Below, one piece after another: positions 1 through 8,087 of a DNA stretch of 48,881 bases. The position numbers were made by a program, and so were the translations under genes. Location of the stretch: contig JBJOKE010000001.1 in NCBI GenBank assembly GCA_046046245.1, positions 1 to 48,881 on the forward strand, given 5' to 3'. This stretch comes from UBA4615 sp046046245 (GTDB lineage: Bacteria > Pseudomonadota > Gammaproteobacteria > Burkholderiales > Burkholderiaceae_E). The notes under the pieces were generated by a model that ran no database searches, was not told the DNA's origin, and was given only the letters and a program-made list of their open reading frames with translations. Positions within the stretch are counted from its first letter, which is position 1. The number at the start of each line of letters is the position of its first letter.

Positions 1-16
1 GCAACCCCTCTCCCTC

Positions 17-51
17 AAAACGCCCCTCGCCTCTTCGGCAAGGGGCGTTTT
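17..51. terminator. Rho-independent terminator, possibly bidirectional
   Basis: An 11-bp perfect inverted repeat (arms 17-27 and 41-51) encloses a 13-nt loop that can pair further (29-31 with 37-39). One arm begins with AAAA and the other ends with TTTT, so a U-run follows the GC stem on either strand. It could end transcription of a gene left of the window, or of the leftward hydrolase gene that stops at 320. Confidence 0.8.
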
Positions 52-319
52 GCTTTCCACTGACAGCCGCTCCACGACCCGCGTCTCGGTGCACGCGAAC
101 CGCTTCCCGCGCGCCGCCTTCGTGCCTTGCCGCGCGCCATCCGCTTAACCCGTCTCCGGCATTCCCGGGTGCTCGGCGACAGTACGAAGCCCGGCGCGAG
201 CCTGTATAGCTGGTTTGCGCGAGAGGGCGGGGTGCAGGGCTGCCCGAGCAGTGGGGCTCGGAGCCCGCGCGGGTCGGCAGCGTGACGATGCTCCCGCGCC
301 CAGCCGGGTCGCCGGTGTG
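52..319. other. Intergenic stretch, no gene seen
   Basis: I see no convincing coding region, RNA gene or repeat here. The reading frames that cross it have arginine- and serine-rich translations typical of non-coding frames in GC-rich DNA. It separates the terminator from the 3' end of the hydrolase gene. Confidence 0.5.
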
Positions 320-1363
320 TCAGTCCGCGAGCAGCGCGGAGATCGCCGTGTCGAGCGTCGCTGCGCTCGCTGCGTCGGCAGGCCCCGCCGCCTGGTGTCC
401 CCAGTCCGTGTCGAGCTCGAGGAAGCTCGCGCCCGGGATCCGTTCGGCGGCCCAGCGCGCAGCGTGGGACGGGTTGTAGAGGTCGAGTGGCGGCGCAGCA
501 ACCAGCGTCCTCGAACGGATCGACGCCAGCGCAGCCGCAGTGTCGCCGCCGAAGCCCGGCGTGGTGCCGACGTCATGCGCGTCGTACGCCCACGACTGGT
601 AGAGCCAGTCGAGCGGGTCGAAGCCCTGTGCCGTCCACCAGAGGGTGCGTGCGGCGATCCAGTCGATCGCCTCGGCCCCCGACGCGAAGTCGGCGTCGAC
701 CCGGGACGGCGTCCGTCCCGACAGCAATTGCATCAGCGGCACCCAGGCGTCCCAGGTCCGCAGCCCCCCGACCTCGAGGGCACGTCGCGAGCATTCGTTG
801 ATCGCGGCAGCCCAGGGCGTGGTGCGAGCCATCGGTGTCATCGCCGCGACCCGCTCGACCCGAGCCGGATGCGAGACCGCCCACTGCAGCGCCTGCATCC
901 CGCCCATCGACGCGCCGACCACCGCGTGCAGCCGGCCGACGCCCAGCGCGTCGAGGGCCGCGGCCTGCGAGGCCACCATGTCGCGGATGGTGAAGCGTGG
1001 GAACGCACGGCCCGGCTGCGCCACGGAGTTCGATGGCGACGACGACAGCCCGTTTCCGAGCGCGTCGATCGCGATGATGGCGACGCGGGCCGGGTCGAGC
1101 GCCCGGCCCTCGCCGATCAGGAAGTCCAGGCGATGATGGGTCGCGGCCACGGCCGACAGCGCCAGCACGACCGGTACGTCGTCGGCGGGCACGCCCGGCG
1201 CGCGCTGCGGGCCGTGCACCGCATAGGACACCGTGCAGTCGACGATCCGCCCGCCCGACTCCAGCGCGAGGTCCCCAAGCGCGACGTGGTGATGAGGCGT
1301 GTCGATCCAGCCCGGCTGCAACGGCGGATGACGCCCGTGGCCGAGTCCGGCGCGCAGGCTCAA
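320..1363 (-). CDS. Alpha/beta hydrolase, homoserine O-acetyltransferase (MetX)-like
   Basis: A 347-residue alpha/beta-hydrolase of the MetX family. The nucleophile elbow reads GASMGGMQALQWA, the family signature with the catalytic Ser, and a C-terminal DWGHQAA segment supplies the likely catalytic His. MetX enzymes acylate homoserine, but many paralogues are hydrolases or acyltransferases of unknown substrate. The catabolic setting argues against a methionine role here. The chosen start is TTG, which overlaps the TGA of the upstream dehydrogenase gene (TTGA), implying translational coupling. No ATG lies near the beginning of the conserved region (WIDTPHHHVALGDLALESG). It is the last gene of a leftward cluster (dioxygenase, TRAP transporter, dehydrogenase, hydrolase). 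Family assignment is firm; substrate unknown. Confidence 0.85.
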   Translation of the reverse strand: MSLRAGLGHGRHPPLQPGWIDTPHHHVALGDLALESGGRIVDCTVSYAVHGPQRAPGVPADDVPVVLALSAVAATHHRLDFLIGEGRALDPARVAIIAIDALGNGLSSSPSNSVAQPGRAFPRFTIRDMVASQAAALDALGVGRLHAVVGASMGGMQALQWAVSHPARVERVAAMTPMARTTPWAAAINECSRRALEVGGLRTWDAWVPLMQLLSGRTPSRVDADFASGAEAIDWIAARTLWWTAQGFDPLDWLYQSWAYDAHDVGTTPGFGGDTAAALASIRSRTLVAAPPLDLYNPSHAARWAAERIPGASFLELDTDWGHQAAGPADAASAATLDTAISALLAD

Positions 1364-2478
1364 TGCGCGATCTCCAGGACCGTCCGCAGCGTCGTCCCCG
1401 CGCGCATCGCATCGAAGCCTTCGTCGATCCGCTCGAGCGGCAGCCGCTGGGTGATCAGCTCGTCGAGCTTCAGCCGGCCGTCGAGCCAGAGTCGAGCGAG
1501 CCAAGGGAAGTCGCGCCGGGGCCGCGCGCCGCCGTAGGACGAGCGGACGATCCGTCGATCGCCCATCAGCGAGCCGAAGCGCAGCGAGACCCTGCGGTCG
1601 ACGTTGACCTTGCCGAGGATCACGAGCGAGCCGCCCGGTCGCGTGCAGTCGAGCGCCAGTTGCAGCGGCGCCTCGCCACCCGCGCACTCGAAGACGAAGT
1701 CCGCGCCGCGCCCTGCGCTCAGCGCCTTCACCGCCGACACCTGTTCCGCGGCATCGCCGTCGGTCGGCCCCAGCAGGTGCGTCGCTCCCATGGTGCGCGC
1801 GAGCGCGAGCCGTGCCGGGTCGAGGTCGATCGCGACGATCGTATCCGCCTGCTGCAGCCGTGCCCCCTGGATCGCGTGCAGGCCGACCGCGCCGCAGCCG
1901 ACCACCACCACGGCGGACCCGGGCTCCACCCGCGCGAGCCGCACGGCGGCGCCCACGCCGGTCATCACGCCGCAGCCGATCAGGCAGGCCCGATCGAACG
2001 GGATCTCCGACGGCACGGCGATCGCGCCCGACTCGGGCACCACCGTGTACTGCGCGTGGGTCGAGGTCGTCGAGAAGTGGTTCAGCGTCCGGCCGTCGGC
2101 GAGCCGGTAGCGCGAGCCGCCGTCGAGCAGCCGGCCGGCCGGCTGGTGCCGCGAGAACGGCTCGCAGAGGATCGGCTGGTCGCGCTCGCAATAGAAGCAG
2201 TGGCCGCAGTGCGGGTTCCACGAGCAGACCACGTGGTCTCCAGGCTTCACGCGCGTGACCGCCGCGCCCACCCGCTCGACCACGCCCGCCCCCTCGTGAC
2301 CGAGCACGATCGGCAGCGGATAGGGCAGCGCGCCCTGGATGACCTCGAGGTCGGTGTGGCAGAGCCCGCTCGCGTGCAACCTCACCAGCACGTCGTCCGG
2401 CGCGAGCGGCTGCAGCACCACGTCCTCGATCGCGTGGCGTGCGTTCGTCGCGTGCAGCACCGCGGCCCGGTATCTCAT
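1360..2478 (-). CDS. Zinc-dependent alcohol dehydrogenase (MDR family)
   Basis: A 372-residue medium-chain dehydrogenase/reductase. The catalytic zinc site is visible as GLCHTD and GHEGAGVV, and the structural zinc lobe has the four-cysteine pattern in CSWNPHCGHCFYCERDQPILC (C-x5-C-x2-C-x7-C spacing by eye). The NAD-binding Rossmann motif is GCGAVGLHAIQGA. Overall it resembles class III and benzyl- or aryl-alcohol dehydrogenases that oxidise an alcohol to an aldehyde with NAD. The ATG at 2478 is chosen because the conserved N-terminus (MRYRAAVLH) starts there; the frame stays open upstream but looks non-coding. The stop overlaps the TTG start of the hydrolase. Linked with the TRAP transporter and dioxygenase, it probably handles an intermediate of the imported compound. 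Confidence 0.9.
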   Translation of the reverse strand: MRYRAAVLHATNARHAIEDVVLQPLAPDDVLVRLHASGLCHTDLEVIQGALPYPLPIVLGHEGAGVVERVGAAVTRVKPGDHVVCSWNPHCGHCFYCERDQPILCEPFSRHQPAGRLLDGGSRYRLADGRTLNHFSTTSTHAQYTVVPESGAIAVPSEIPFDRACLIGCGVMTGVGAAVRLARVEPGSAVVVVGCGAVGLHAIQGARLQQADTIVAIDLDPARLALARTMGATHLLGPTDGDAAEQVSAVKALSAGRGADFVFECAGGEAPLQLALDCTRPGGSLVILGKVNVDRRVSLRFGSLMGDRRIVRSSYGGARPRRDFPWLARLWLDGRLKLDELITQRLPLERIDEGFDAMRAGTTLRTVLEIAH

Positions 2479-2564
2479 GCGCCGTCTCCATGGCGGTTCC
2501 CGCGCCGGCGCGTCGCGAACCTTGTTACCCTCCAGGCCCCGTGCCGAACGCCGAGGCCCCGCCG

Positions 2565-2753
2565 ATGACCGACACCACCGCGACCCCGACGCCACCGGCG
2601 GGCTGGATCGTCGACGCCGCACGCCCGGGCGACCTGATCGAGATCCACCCGGAAGTGATCCGCGTGGGCCGAACGCTCGCCTTCGTCGAGTGCCGCGTGC
2701 GCGTCGGCGACCGTGCGGTCGCCCGTGGCAGCGCGACGTTCCGGATGGGCTGA
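2565..2753 (+). pseudogene. C-terminal remnant of a PaaI-like hotdog thioesterase
   Basis: A 62-codon reading frame. Its translation from about residue 18 (DAARPGDLIEIHPEVIRVGR, then TLAFVECRVRVGDRAVARG and SATF) matches the last two to three beta-strands of PaaI-type acyl-CoA thioesterases. The N-terminal half, with the hotdog helix and catalytic Asp/Glu, is missing. Upstream sequence in this frame overlaps the dehydrogenase start and does not look like thioesterase. It is most simply a gene truncated at its 5' end. A small expressed protein is possible, but there is no good ribosome binding site before the ATG. Confidence 0.55.
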
Positions 2754-2767
2754 GCGCGCCGCGCTCA
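2751..2767. repeat. Inverted repeat spanning two convergent stop codons
   Basis: TGAGCGC and GCGCTCA, 7 bp each with a 3-bp spacer. The left arm contains the TGA of the thioesterase remnant and the right arm contains the stop of dctM on the other strand. It may act as a short bidirectional hairpin, but there is no T-tract. Confidence 0.4.
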
Positions 2768-4057
2768 CGGTCCGAACACCAGGTTCGGCAGCCACAGCGT
2801 CAGCTGAGGGAACACGGTGAGCAGCACCAGCAGTCCCATCATCACCGCGAGGAACGGCAGCACCTCGATCGTGTAGGCGTCCATCGGCACCTTCAGCACC
2901 TGCGAGCTGATGAACATCATCTGGCCGACCGGTGGCGTCACCCCCGCGATCGTCAGGTTGGTCACCAGCACCACGCCGAAGTGCACCGGGTCGATGCCGA
3001 GCTTGGTGAGGATCGGCACGAAGATCGGCGTCATGATGATCAGCGCAGACGTGCCCTCGACCGCGGTGCCGAGCACGATCAGCAGCGCATTGATCAGCAG
3101 CAGCAGCGTCGTCGGGTCCTTCGTCAGCGACACCAGCCAGGCCGCGAGCTGCGGCGGGATCCGCTCCCACGCGAGGTAGAAGCCGAAGGCCGAGGCCGCG
3201 CAGATCATCAGCATCACCGACGCGGTGTCGAGCGCGGTCTCCTTGAGCAGCCGCGGCACGTCGCGCAGGTCGAGCGAGCGGTAGGCGAACACCCCGACCA
3301 GGATCACGTAGAGCACGGTGATCGCGCCCGCCTCGGTGGGCGTGAAGATGCCGTAGCGGATGCCGACGATGATGAACACCGGGATCGACAGTGCCCAGAT
3401 CGCCTCGCGGAAGGCATGTGCGAGTTCACCGCGCGACGCGCGCTTGTCGCGCAGCGGCAGGTAGCCGCGCTTCTTCGAGATGACCGCGGTGACCGCCATC
3501 AGCGAACCCGCGAGCAGCAGCCCCGGGATCACGCCGCCGATGAACAGCCGTCCCACGGACGCGTCGGCGATGTAGCCGTAGATGATCAGCCCGATCGACG
3601 GCGGGATCAGCGCGGTGATGATCGCCGCGCACGAGGTGATGACCGCCGCGAAGGCCGGACTGTAGCCGTGCCGCGTCATCTCGGGGCCGAGCACCTTCGC
3701 GAGCATCGCCGCGTCCGCGCTGGAGGACGCCGTCAGGCCGCCCAGCAGCGTCGCGAGCACCGTGCACATCTGCGCGAGCGCGCCGGTCATGTGGCCGACC
3801 AGCGCGTCGGCCAGCGCGAGCAGCTTACGCGTGATGCCGGCACGGTTCATGATCGCGCCGGCGAGCACGAAGAACGGGATCGCGAGCAGCGGGTAGGAGT
3901 CGGTCGCCGAGACCATCTTCTGCACGAAGATGTTCAGCGGCACCTCGCCGCTCACCAGGAAGAACGACAGCGCGCTGATCGCGATCGCGAACGCGATCGG
4001 GGTGCCGAGCGCGAACAGCACGCACATCGCGATCGCGGGGATCCAGTCAGCCAGCAT
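2765..4057 (-). CDS. dctM: TRAP transporter large permease (DctM family)
   Basis: A 430-residue hydrophobic protein, the usual length for the 12-TM DctM subunit that forms the sodium-coupled transport channel in the inner membrane. Family motifs include the N-terminal TPIAFAIAISAL region, PLLAIPFFVLAGAIMNRAGI, the Ser/Asp-rich LLGGLTASSSADAAMLAKV and the C-terminal GVTPPVGQMMFI. It overlaps the small permease gene dctQ by 11 bp, consistent with coupled translation. The substrate cannot be read from this subunit. Confidence 0.95.
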   Translation of the reverse strand: MLADWIPAIAMCVLFALGTPIAFAIAISALSFFLVSGEVPLNIFVQKMVSATDSYPLLAIPFFVLAGAIMNRAGITRKLLALADALVGHMTGALAQMCTVLATLLGGLTASSSADAAMLAKVLGPEMTRHGYSPAFAAVITSCAAIITALIPPSIGLIIYGYIADASVGRLFIGGVIPGLLLAGSLMAVTAVISKKRGYLPLRDKRASRGELAHAFREAIWALSIPVFIIVGIRYGIFTPTEAGAITVLYVILVGVFAYRSLDLRDVPRLLKETALDTASVMLMICAASAFGFYLAWERIPPQLAAWLVSLTKDPTTLLLLINALLIVLGTAVEGTSALIIMTPIFVPILTKLGIDPVHFGVVLVTNLTIAGVTPPVGQMMFISSQVLKVPMDAYTIEVLPFLAVMMGLLVLLTVFPQLTLWLPNLVFGP

Positions 4058-4568
4058 TGGTTTCCCTCGTCGCGTCGATCGACCAGCCGCGGCCGGCCAG
4101 CACCTGCAGGTAGCGCACCGCCATCAGCGCCGAGGTGAGCGCGACCGGCCCGTAGAGCCAGGTCTGCGGCACGCGCAGCACCGGGCTCGGGCTGTCCCAG
4201 GCATCGATCGCGAAACGCGTGCCGAAGAAGGTCATGAACGCGAAGAACGCGAGCAGCAGCACGTGGTTGAAGCCGCGGATCGCCCGCTGCAGGCCCGGGG
4301 GCAGCTTCTCGACCAGTACCTCGATCGCCGGGTGCAGCCGGTACTTGATGCAGGCGGCAGCGCCGAAGAACACCACCCAGGCGAAGCCCATGGTGGCGAC
4401 CTCGCTCGCCCAGGCGGCGGGTTGCGCGGTGACGTAGCGGGTGACGACCCCCCAGCTGACCGAGAGCACGACCACGGCAACGGCGACGCAGGCGACGATC
4501 TCCTCGAACTGGTCGAGGACCCAGGCTAGGCCGCGCGGCGTGCGCGGGTCGGGCGAGGATGCGGACAT
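4047..4568 (-). CDS. dctQ: TRAP transporter small permease (DctQ family)
   Basis: A 173-residue protein with four hydrophobic stretches and the DctQ hallmark around WASEVATMGFAWVVFFGAAACIK (paired E and cytoplasmic basic residues). It forms the membrane complex with DctM. The start at 4568 (MSASSPDPR) places a short cytoplasmic tail before the first membrane segment; an upstream alternative near 4625 exists, and neither has a clear Shine-Dalgarno sequence. It lies about 140 bp downstream of dctP and overlaps dctM. Confidence 0.9.
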   Translation of the reverse strand: MSASSPDPRTPRGLAWVLDQFEEIVACVAVAVVVLSVSWGVVTRYVTAQPAAWASEVATMGFAWVVFFGAAACIKYRLHPAIEVLVEKLPPGLQRAIRGFNHVLLLAFFAFMTFFGTRFAIDAWDSPSPVLRVPQTWLYGPVALTSALMAVRYLQVLAGRGWSIDATRETNAG

Positions 4569-4707
4569 GGCGGGCTCGGACGGATGGGGAGGGACGCAGC
4601 CGGACGGCGCGCCCCCGCAGGACACGCTCGCCGACCGTCACCGCGAGGGGCCGGACCGTTCCGGACCGCGGACAGGGCGCCGCGCGGTCGGCCGGCCCGG
4701 GACCGAC

Positions 4708-5709
4708 TCACTTCTTCAGCACGTCCATCACCGTCTCGTGCAGGTTCGGCGTCCACTTCGGGAACGCCTTGTACACGGACGCGGTCGCCTTCTGGAAGGC
4801 CGCGTTGTCGACCTCGACGAAGGTGACGCCTGCGGCCTTGAACTTCGCGACGTAGTCGTCGTTCTGCGCGATCGTCATCCTCGTCATCTCGTCGCCGGCC
4901 TTCTTGCCCTCCTCGAGCAGCACGCGCTGCACGTCGGCCGGAAGCGACGCGAAGTACTTCGCGTTCATCGGCCACATCGTGAAGGCGGTGAAGTGACCGG
5001 TGGTCGAGATCACCTTGCGGGTCTCGTGCAGCTTCGAGCCCCAGAGCGAACCGAGCGGCGCCTCGGCCGCCTGGACGACGTTCTGCTGGAGCGCGTTGTA
5101 GACCTCCGACCACTGCACCGTCGTCGGCCGCGCACCCATGGCCTTGAAGGTCTCGATCCACATCGTGTTGGGCGGCACGCGGACCGTCATGCCGGCCATG
5201 TCGGCCGGCGTGCGGACCGGCTTGTCGGCGATCAGGTGGCGCTGGCCGAAGAAGCCGTTGGCCATGATCAGCTTGAAGCCCGCGCCCTCCATCCGCTTCT
5301 CGACGCCCTTGTACCAGTCCGACGCGAGCAGGCGGTCGAAGTCCTTCGGGTCCTTGATCAGGTAGGGGCCGTTGAGCACGCCCATGTCGGGCACGAAGTC
5401 CGACAGGTAGCCCGGATCCGTGATGTTCATCACGTTGGCGCCCTGCCGGATCATCTCGTTGATCTCCTTGCCGGTGCCGAGCTGCTCGCCGGGAAAGATC
5501 TGGATCTGGACACGGCCGTTGGTGCGCGCGGCGACGTTCTTCGCGAAGAACTCGGCGGCCTGGTGCGCGGGCTCGGTGGTGGACAGCGAGTGCGCGAAGC
5601 GGATCCGGATCTCCTGCGCCTGGGCGGCGGCGGGCAGCGCGGCGACGGCGGCCGCGGCAAGCGCCGCGGCGAGGGCGCCGCGACGGACGGTGAACGAAGC
5701 GATGCTCAT
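4708..5709 (-). CDS. dctP: TRAP transporter substrate-binding protein (DctP family)
   Basis: A 333-residue periplasmic solute receptor. The N-terminus is a Sec signal peptide (MSIASFTVRRGALAAALA..., Ala-rich core, cleavage likely after PAAAQAQ). The mature part starts with the typical IRIRFAHSLSTTEPAHQAAEFFA and contains the DctP stretch MTVRVPPNTMWIETFKAMGA with the conserved Arg that pairs with a substrate carboxylate. This suggests an organic acid ligand. The start is fixed by a strong GAGGAG ribosome site just upstream of ATG 5709. It precedes dctQ and dctM and follows the dioxygenase gene, all on the minus strand. Confidence 0.95.
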   Translation of the reverse strand: MSIASFTVRRGALAAALAAAAVAALPAAAQAQEIRIRFAHSLSTTEPAHQAAEFFAKNVAARTNGRVQIQIFPGEQLGTGKEINEMIRQGANVMNITDPGYLSDFVPDMGVLNGPYLIKDPKDFDRLLASDWYKGVEKRMEGAGFKLIMANGFFGQRHLIADKPVRTPADMAGMTVRVPPNTMWIETFKAMGARPTTVQWSEVYNALQQNVVQAAEAPLGSLWGSKLHETRKVISTTGHFTAFTMWPMNAKYFASLPADVQRVLLEEGKKAGDEMTRMTIAQNDDYVAKFKAAGVTFVEVDNAAFQKATASVYKAFPKWTPNLHETVMDVLKK

Positions 5710-5795
5710 GGTCTCCTCCTCGTGACGGGCCGCGTCGGTCATCGGTCGCTGCCCGGTGTTCGTGTTCATTCTAGGCGCGTGGCGCCGCGGCCCGG

Positions 5796-6644
5796 TCAGC
5801 GACCGATGCTCGCTCCGAGCTTGCCCGGCTTGGCCGCCCCCGCGTACAGGATCGCCAGCTGCCTGTCGACGATCGCAGCGTGCCGGGCGACCGCGTCCGG
5901 GTGCATCTCCGCCTCGGGCGCGGGCTCGAGATCGAAGTGGCCGTAGCGGTCGTTGCCGCGAACCAGCGTGGCGCTCTCGCGCGGGCCGTTGATCTGGCGG
6001 ACGTGGGTCGGGATGTAGCGGATCGCGAAGCCGATCCGGCGGTCGTCCGAGTCGTTCGCGTCGGAGCCGTGGAAGATCAGCACGTGGTGAAGCGACATCT
6101 GTCCTGCCCGCAGCTCGACGGCCACCTTCTCCTCGGGCCGGACCTCGACCTGGATCTCCTGGCCGCGCGACAGCAGGTTCGTCTCGGCGAACGTGTCCAC
6201 GTGCTCGACCTGCGCACGCTGCGAGCCGGGCACGACCTGCATGCAGCCGTTGGCGAGCGTCGACGGCGTCAGGGCGAACCAGGCGGTGATCACGTCGGGC
6301 GACGACAGGCCCCAGTACGTGCCGTCCTGGTGCCACGACACGTACGACGGATCGTGCGCGTTCTTCGCGAAGAACCCGGCACTCCAGCACAGGATGTCGG
6401 GTCCGATCACGTCCTCGACCGCATCGAGGATCCTGGGGTGGCGGACGAGCTCTGCCAGCCACGGATAGAGCAGGTGGGGCTTCTGGTTGACCCTCGGGGG
6501 GATGCGTCCGCCATGGGCGCGTTCGGTCGCCTCGTAGCGGGTCCGGAGCGCCGCGGCTTCGGCCGGCGACATCACGTCGATCGGAAACTGGATGCCGTCG
6601 CGCGCATATGCCGCGACCTGTGCATCCGTCAGGACCTTGCCCAC
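5796..6644 (-). CDS. Phytanoyl-CoA dioxygenase (PhyH)-family protein
   Basis: A 282-residue Fe(II)/2-oxoglutarate oxygenase-like protein. The metal triad is visible as His and Asp in SWHQDGTYWG (about residues 105 and 107) and a distal His in IFHGSDAND (about 192). Following arginines in RRIGFAIRY would bind 2-oxoglutarate. The GTG at 6644 is chosen because a GGGAGGAG ribosome site lies 6 nt upstream; a longer frame from an ATG at 6707 would put that site inside the gene. It heads a leftward cluster with TRAP genes and is divergent from an IclR regulator, so it probably hydroxylates or opens the imported compound. Confidence 0.88.
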   Translation of the reverse strand: MGKVLTDAQVAAYARDGIQFPIDVMSPAEAAALRTRYEATERAHGGRIPPRVNQKPHLLYPWLAELVRHPRILDAVEDVIGPDILCWSAGFFAKNAHDPSYVSWHQDGTYWGLSSPDVITAWFALTPSTLANGCMQVVPGSQRAQVEHVDTFAETNLLSRGQEIQVEVRPEEKVAVELRAGQMSLHHVLIFHGSDANDSDDRRIGFAIRYIPTHVRQINGPRESATLVRGNDRYGHFDLEPAPEAEMHPDAVARHAAIVDRQLAILYAGAAKPGKLGASIGR

Positions 6645-6677
6645 GAACCTCTCCTCCCGACCGGCCGTCGCGGCCGG

Positions 6678-6701
6678 CTCGTTTTCATTACTGAAAACGA
6701 G
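6678..6701. promoter_or_regulatory. Putative IclR-type operator (perfect inverted repeat)
   Basis: CTCGTTTTC and GAAAACGAG form a perfect 9-bp inverted repeat with a 6-bp spacer, between the divergent dioxygenase and iclR genes. AT-rich palindromes with TTTCA/TGAAA half-sites are typical of IclR-family operators. A second imperfect half-site (GAGTTTCAT, 6699-6707) overlaps it. Its position just upstream of the iclR start suggests autoregulation together with control of the leftward cluster. Confidence 0.65.
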
Positions 6702-6710
6702 TTTCATCCC

Positions 6711-6716
6711 TAAAAT
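6711..6716 (+). promoter_or_regulatory. Probable -10 element of iclR (leaderless start)
   Basis: TAAAAT matches the sigma-70 -10 consensus at five of six positions. It ends only 6 bp before the ATG at 6723, so the transcript would start at or next to the initiation codon. No Shine-Dalgarno sequence precedes the ATG, which fits a leaderless mRNA. No clear -35 is seen; the operator occupies that place. Confidence 0.45.
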
Positions 6717-6722
6717 AGACAG

Positions 6723-7634
6723 ATGTCAAGAACGAAGCGGACGCAGACGGCGGAGGCCGGCCAGAAGGCGCGGCGGGCGCCGCCGGCAGGCGCGCGGGCG
6801 ACCCGCACCGCGCCGCGCGGGCACGTCGGTGCGCGGACGCCGGCCGGTGGGGTCGAGGGGCCCCGCTACGAGGCGCCTGCCCTCGAGAAGGGGCTCGACA
6901 TCGTCGAACTGCTGGCGGGCGAGCCCGCGCCACTCGCTCTCGCGCAGATCGCGCAGCGGCTGGGCCGCTCGCCGGGCGAGCTGTTCCGCATGCTGGAGGT
7001 GCTCGCGCGTCGCGGCTGGATCGCACGCGGCGCAGACGGCGGCTGGTCGACGACGCTCGCGCTGTTCGAACTCGCGCACCGGCAGGCACCGGTCGACCGG
7101 CTGCTCACGGCCGCGCTGCCGGAGATGCGCGTGCTGGCCGATGCGACGCGGCAGTCGAACCACCTGGTCGTCCACCACGATCATCGGATCCTGGTGCTCG
7201 CGCAGGCCGACAGTCCAGAGGCGATGGGCTTCCGGATGCGCCAGGGCGCCCATTTCCCGTTCCGGGCGGACCGGGTCTCGCCCTGGGTGCTGGCCGCGTT
7301 CCAGCCCCCCGCGCGTCGCGTCGCGCTGATCGACGAGATGCTCGACGGCGACCCGCGGGCACCGTCTCGGACCGCGGTCGCCCGCGGCCTCGACCGGATC
7401 CGCCGTCAGGGCTACGAGCAGCGCCGCAGCGACACGTTGCCGGGCATCGTCGACATCTGCTTCCCGATCCTCGACGCACACGGCGCCGCGATCGCCACGC
7501 TCGCGCAGAACTACCTCGCGCAGCGCGACGTCGCGGTGGGCGTCGATGCCGCCCGGGCGCTGCAGGGTCAGGCGGCGGCGCGGATCTCGGCGCGGCTCGG
7601 CGCGCCTCAGCCGTTGCCCGCGAACCCCAGCTGA
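6723..7634 (+). CDS. IclR-family transcriptional regulator
   Basis: A 303-residue regulator. A basic, Ala/Arg-rich tail of about 45 residues precedes the winged-helix domain (LEKGLDIVELLAGEPAPLAL through RSPGELFRMLEVLARRGWI), followed by the IclR effector domain (SNHLVVHHDHRILVLAQ, and near the end LPGIVDICFPILDAHGAAIA). It is divergent from the dioxygenase/TRAP cluster with a palindrome between them, so it is the likely local regulator. The 3' end overlaps trmL on the other strand by 28 bp. Confidence 0.93.
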   Translation: MSRTKRTQTAEAGQKARRAPPAGARATRTAPRGHVGARTPAGGVEGPRYEAPALEKGLDIVELLAGEPAPLALAQIAQRLGRSPGELFRMLEVLARRGWIARGADGGWSTTLALFELAHRQAPVDRLLTAALPEMRVLADATRQSNHLVVHHDHRILVLAQADSPEAMGFRMRQGAHFPFRADRVSPWVLAAFQPPARRVALIDEMLDGDPRAPSRTAVARGLDRIRRQGYEQRRSDTLPGIVDICFPILDAHGAAIATLAQNYLAQRDVAVGVDAARALQGQAAARISARLGAPQPLPANPS

Positions 7635-8077
7635 CGCCAGGCCTCGAACACCGTCACCGCCACCGCGTTCGACAGGTTCAGGCTGCGGTTGCCCGGCCGC
7701 ATCGGCAGCTTCAGCCGCCGGTCCGGCGCAAAGGACTCGCGCAGCGCCGGCGGCAGCCCGGCGCTCTCGCAGCCGAACACCAGCCAGTCGCCCTCGCGGA
7801 ACGCCACCTCCGTCGGCCCGCGGGTACCGCGCGTGGTCAGCGCGAACATCCGCTCCGGATCCGGCCGCTCGCTCTCGAGCAGCGCGCCCCAGCCGGCGTG
7901 CACGCGGGTATCGGCCCACTCGTGGTAGTCGAGACCGGCGCGGCGCAGCTTCGCGTCGTCGAGCTCGAAGCCCAGCGGCTCGACGAGGTGCAGGCGCGAG
8001 CCGGTGTTCGCGCACAGGCGGATCACGTTGCCGGTGTTCGGCGGGATCTCGGGATGGACGAGGACGACTCGGAACAT
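7607..8077 (-). CDS. trmL: tRNA (cytidine/uridine(34)-2'-O)-methyltransferase TrmL
   Basis: A 156-residue SPOUT methyltransferase of TrmL size. The N-terminus FRVVLVHPEIPPNTGNVIRLCANTG is the family signature, and the C-terminal knot carries FGCESAGLPP and LPMRPGNRSLNLSNAVAV. It methylates the ribose of the wobble base in tRNA-Leu isoacceptors. It lies 10 bp downstream of comF on the same strand and is likely co-transcribed with it. Confidence 0.95.
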   Translation of the reverse strand: MFRVVLVHPEIPPNTGNVIRLCANTGSRLHLVEPLGFELDDAKLRRAGLDYHEWADTRVHAGWGALLESERPDPERMFALTTRGTRGPTEVAFREGDWLVFGCESAGLPPALRESFAPDRRLKLPMRPGNRSLNLSNAVAVTVFEAWRQLGFAGNG

Positions 8078-8087
8078 GCCCGCCAGT

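Noticed and set aside
4640..4700. GGTCCGGAAC/GGTCCGG repeat between dctP and dctQ as an operator
   Set aside because: It lies inside the transporter operon and is most easily explained by GC-rich background. No consistent half-site spacing is seen.
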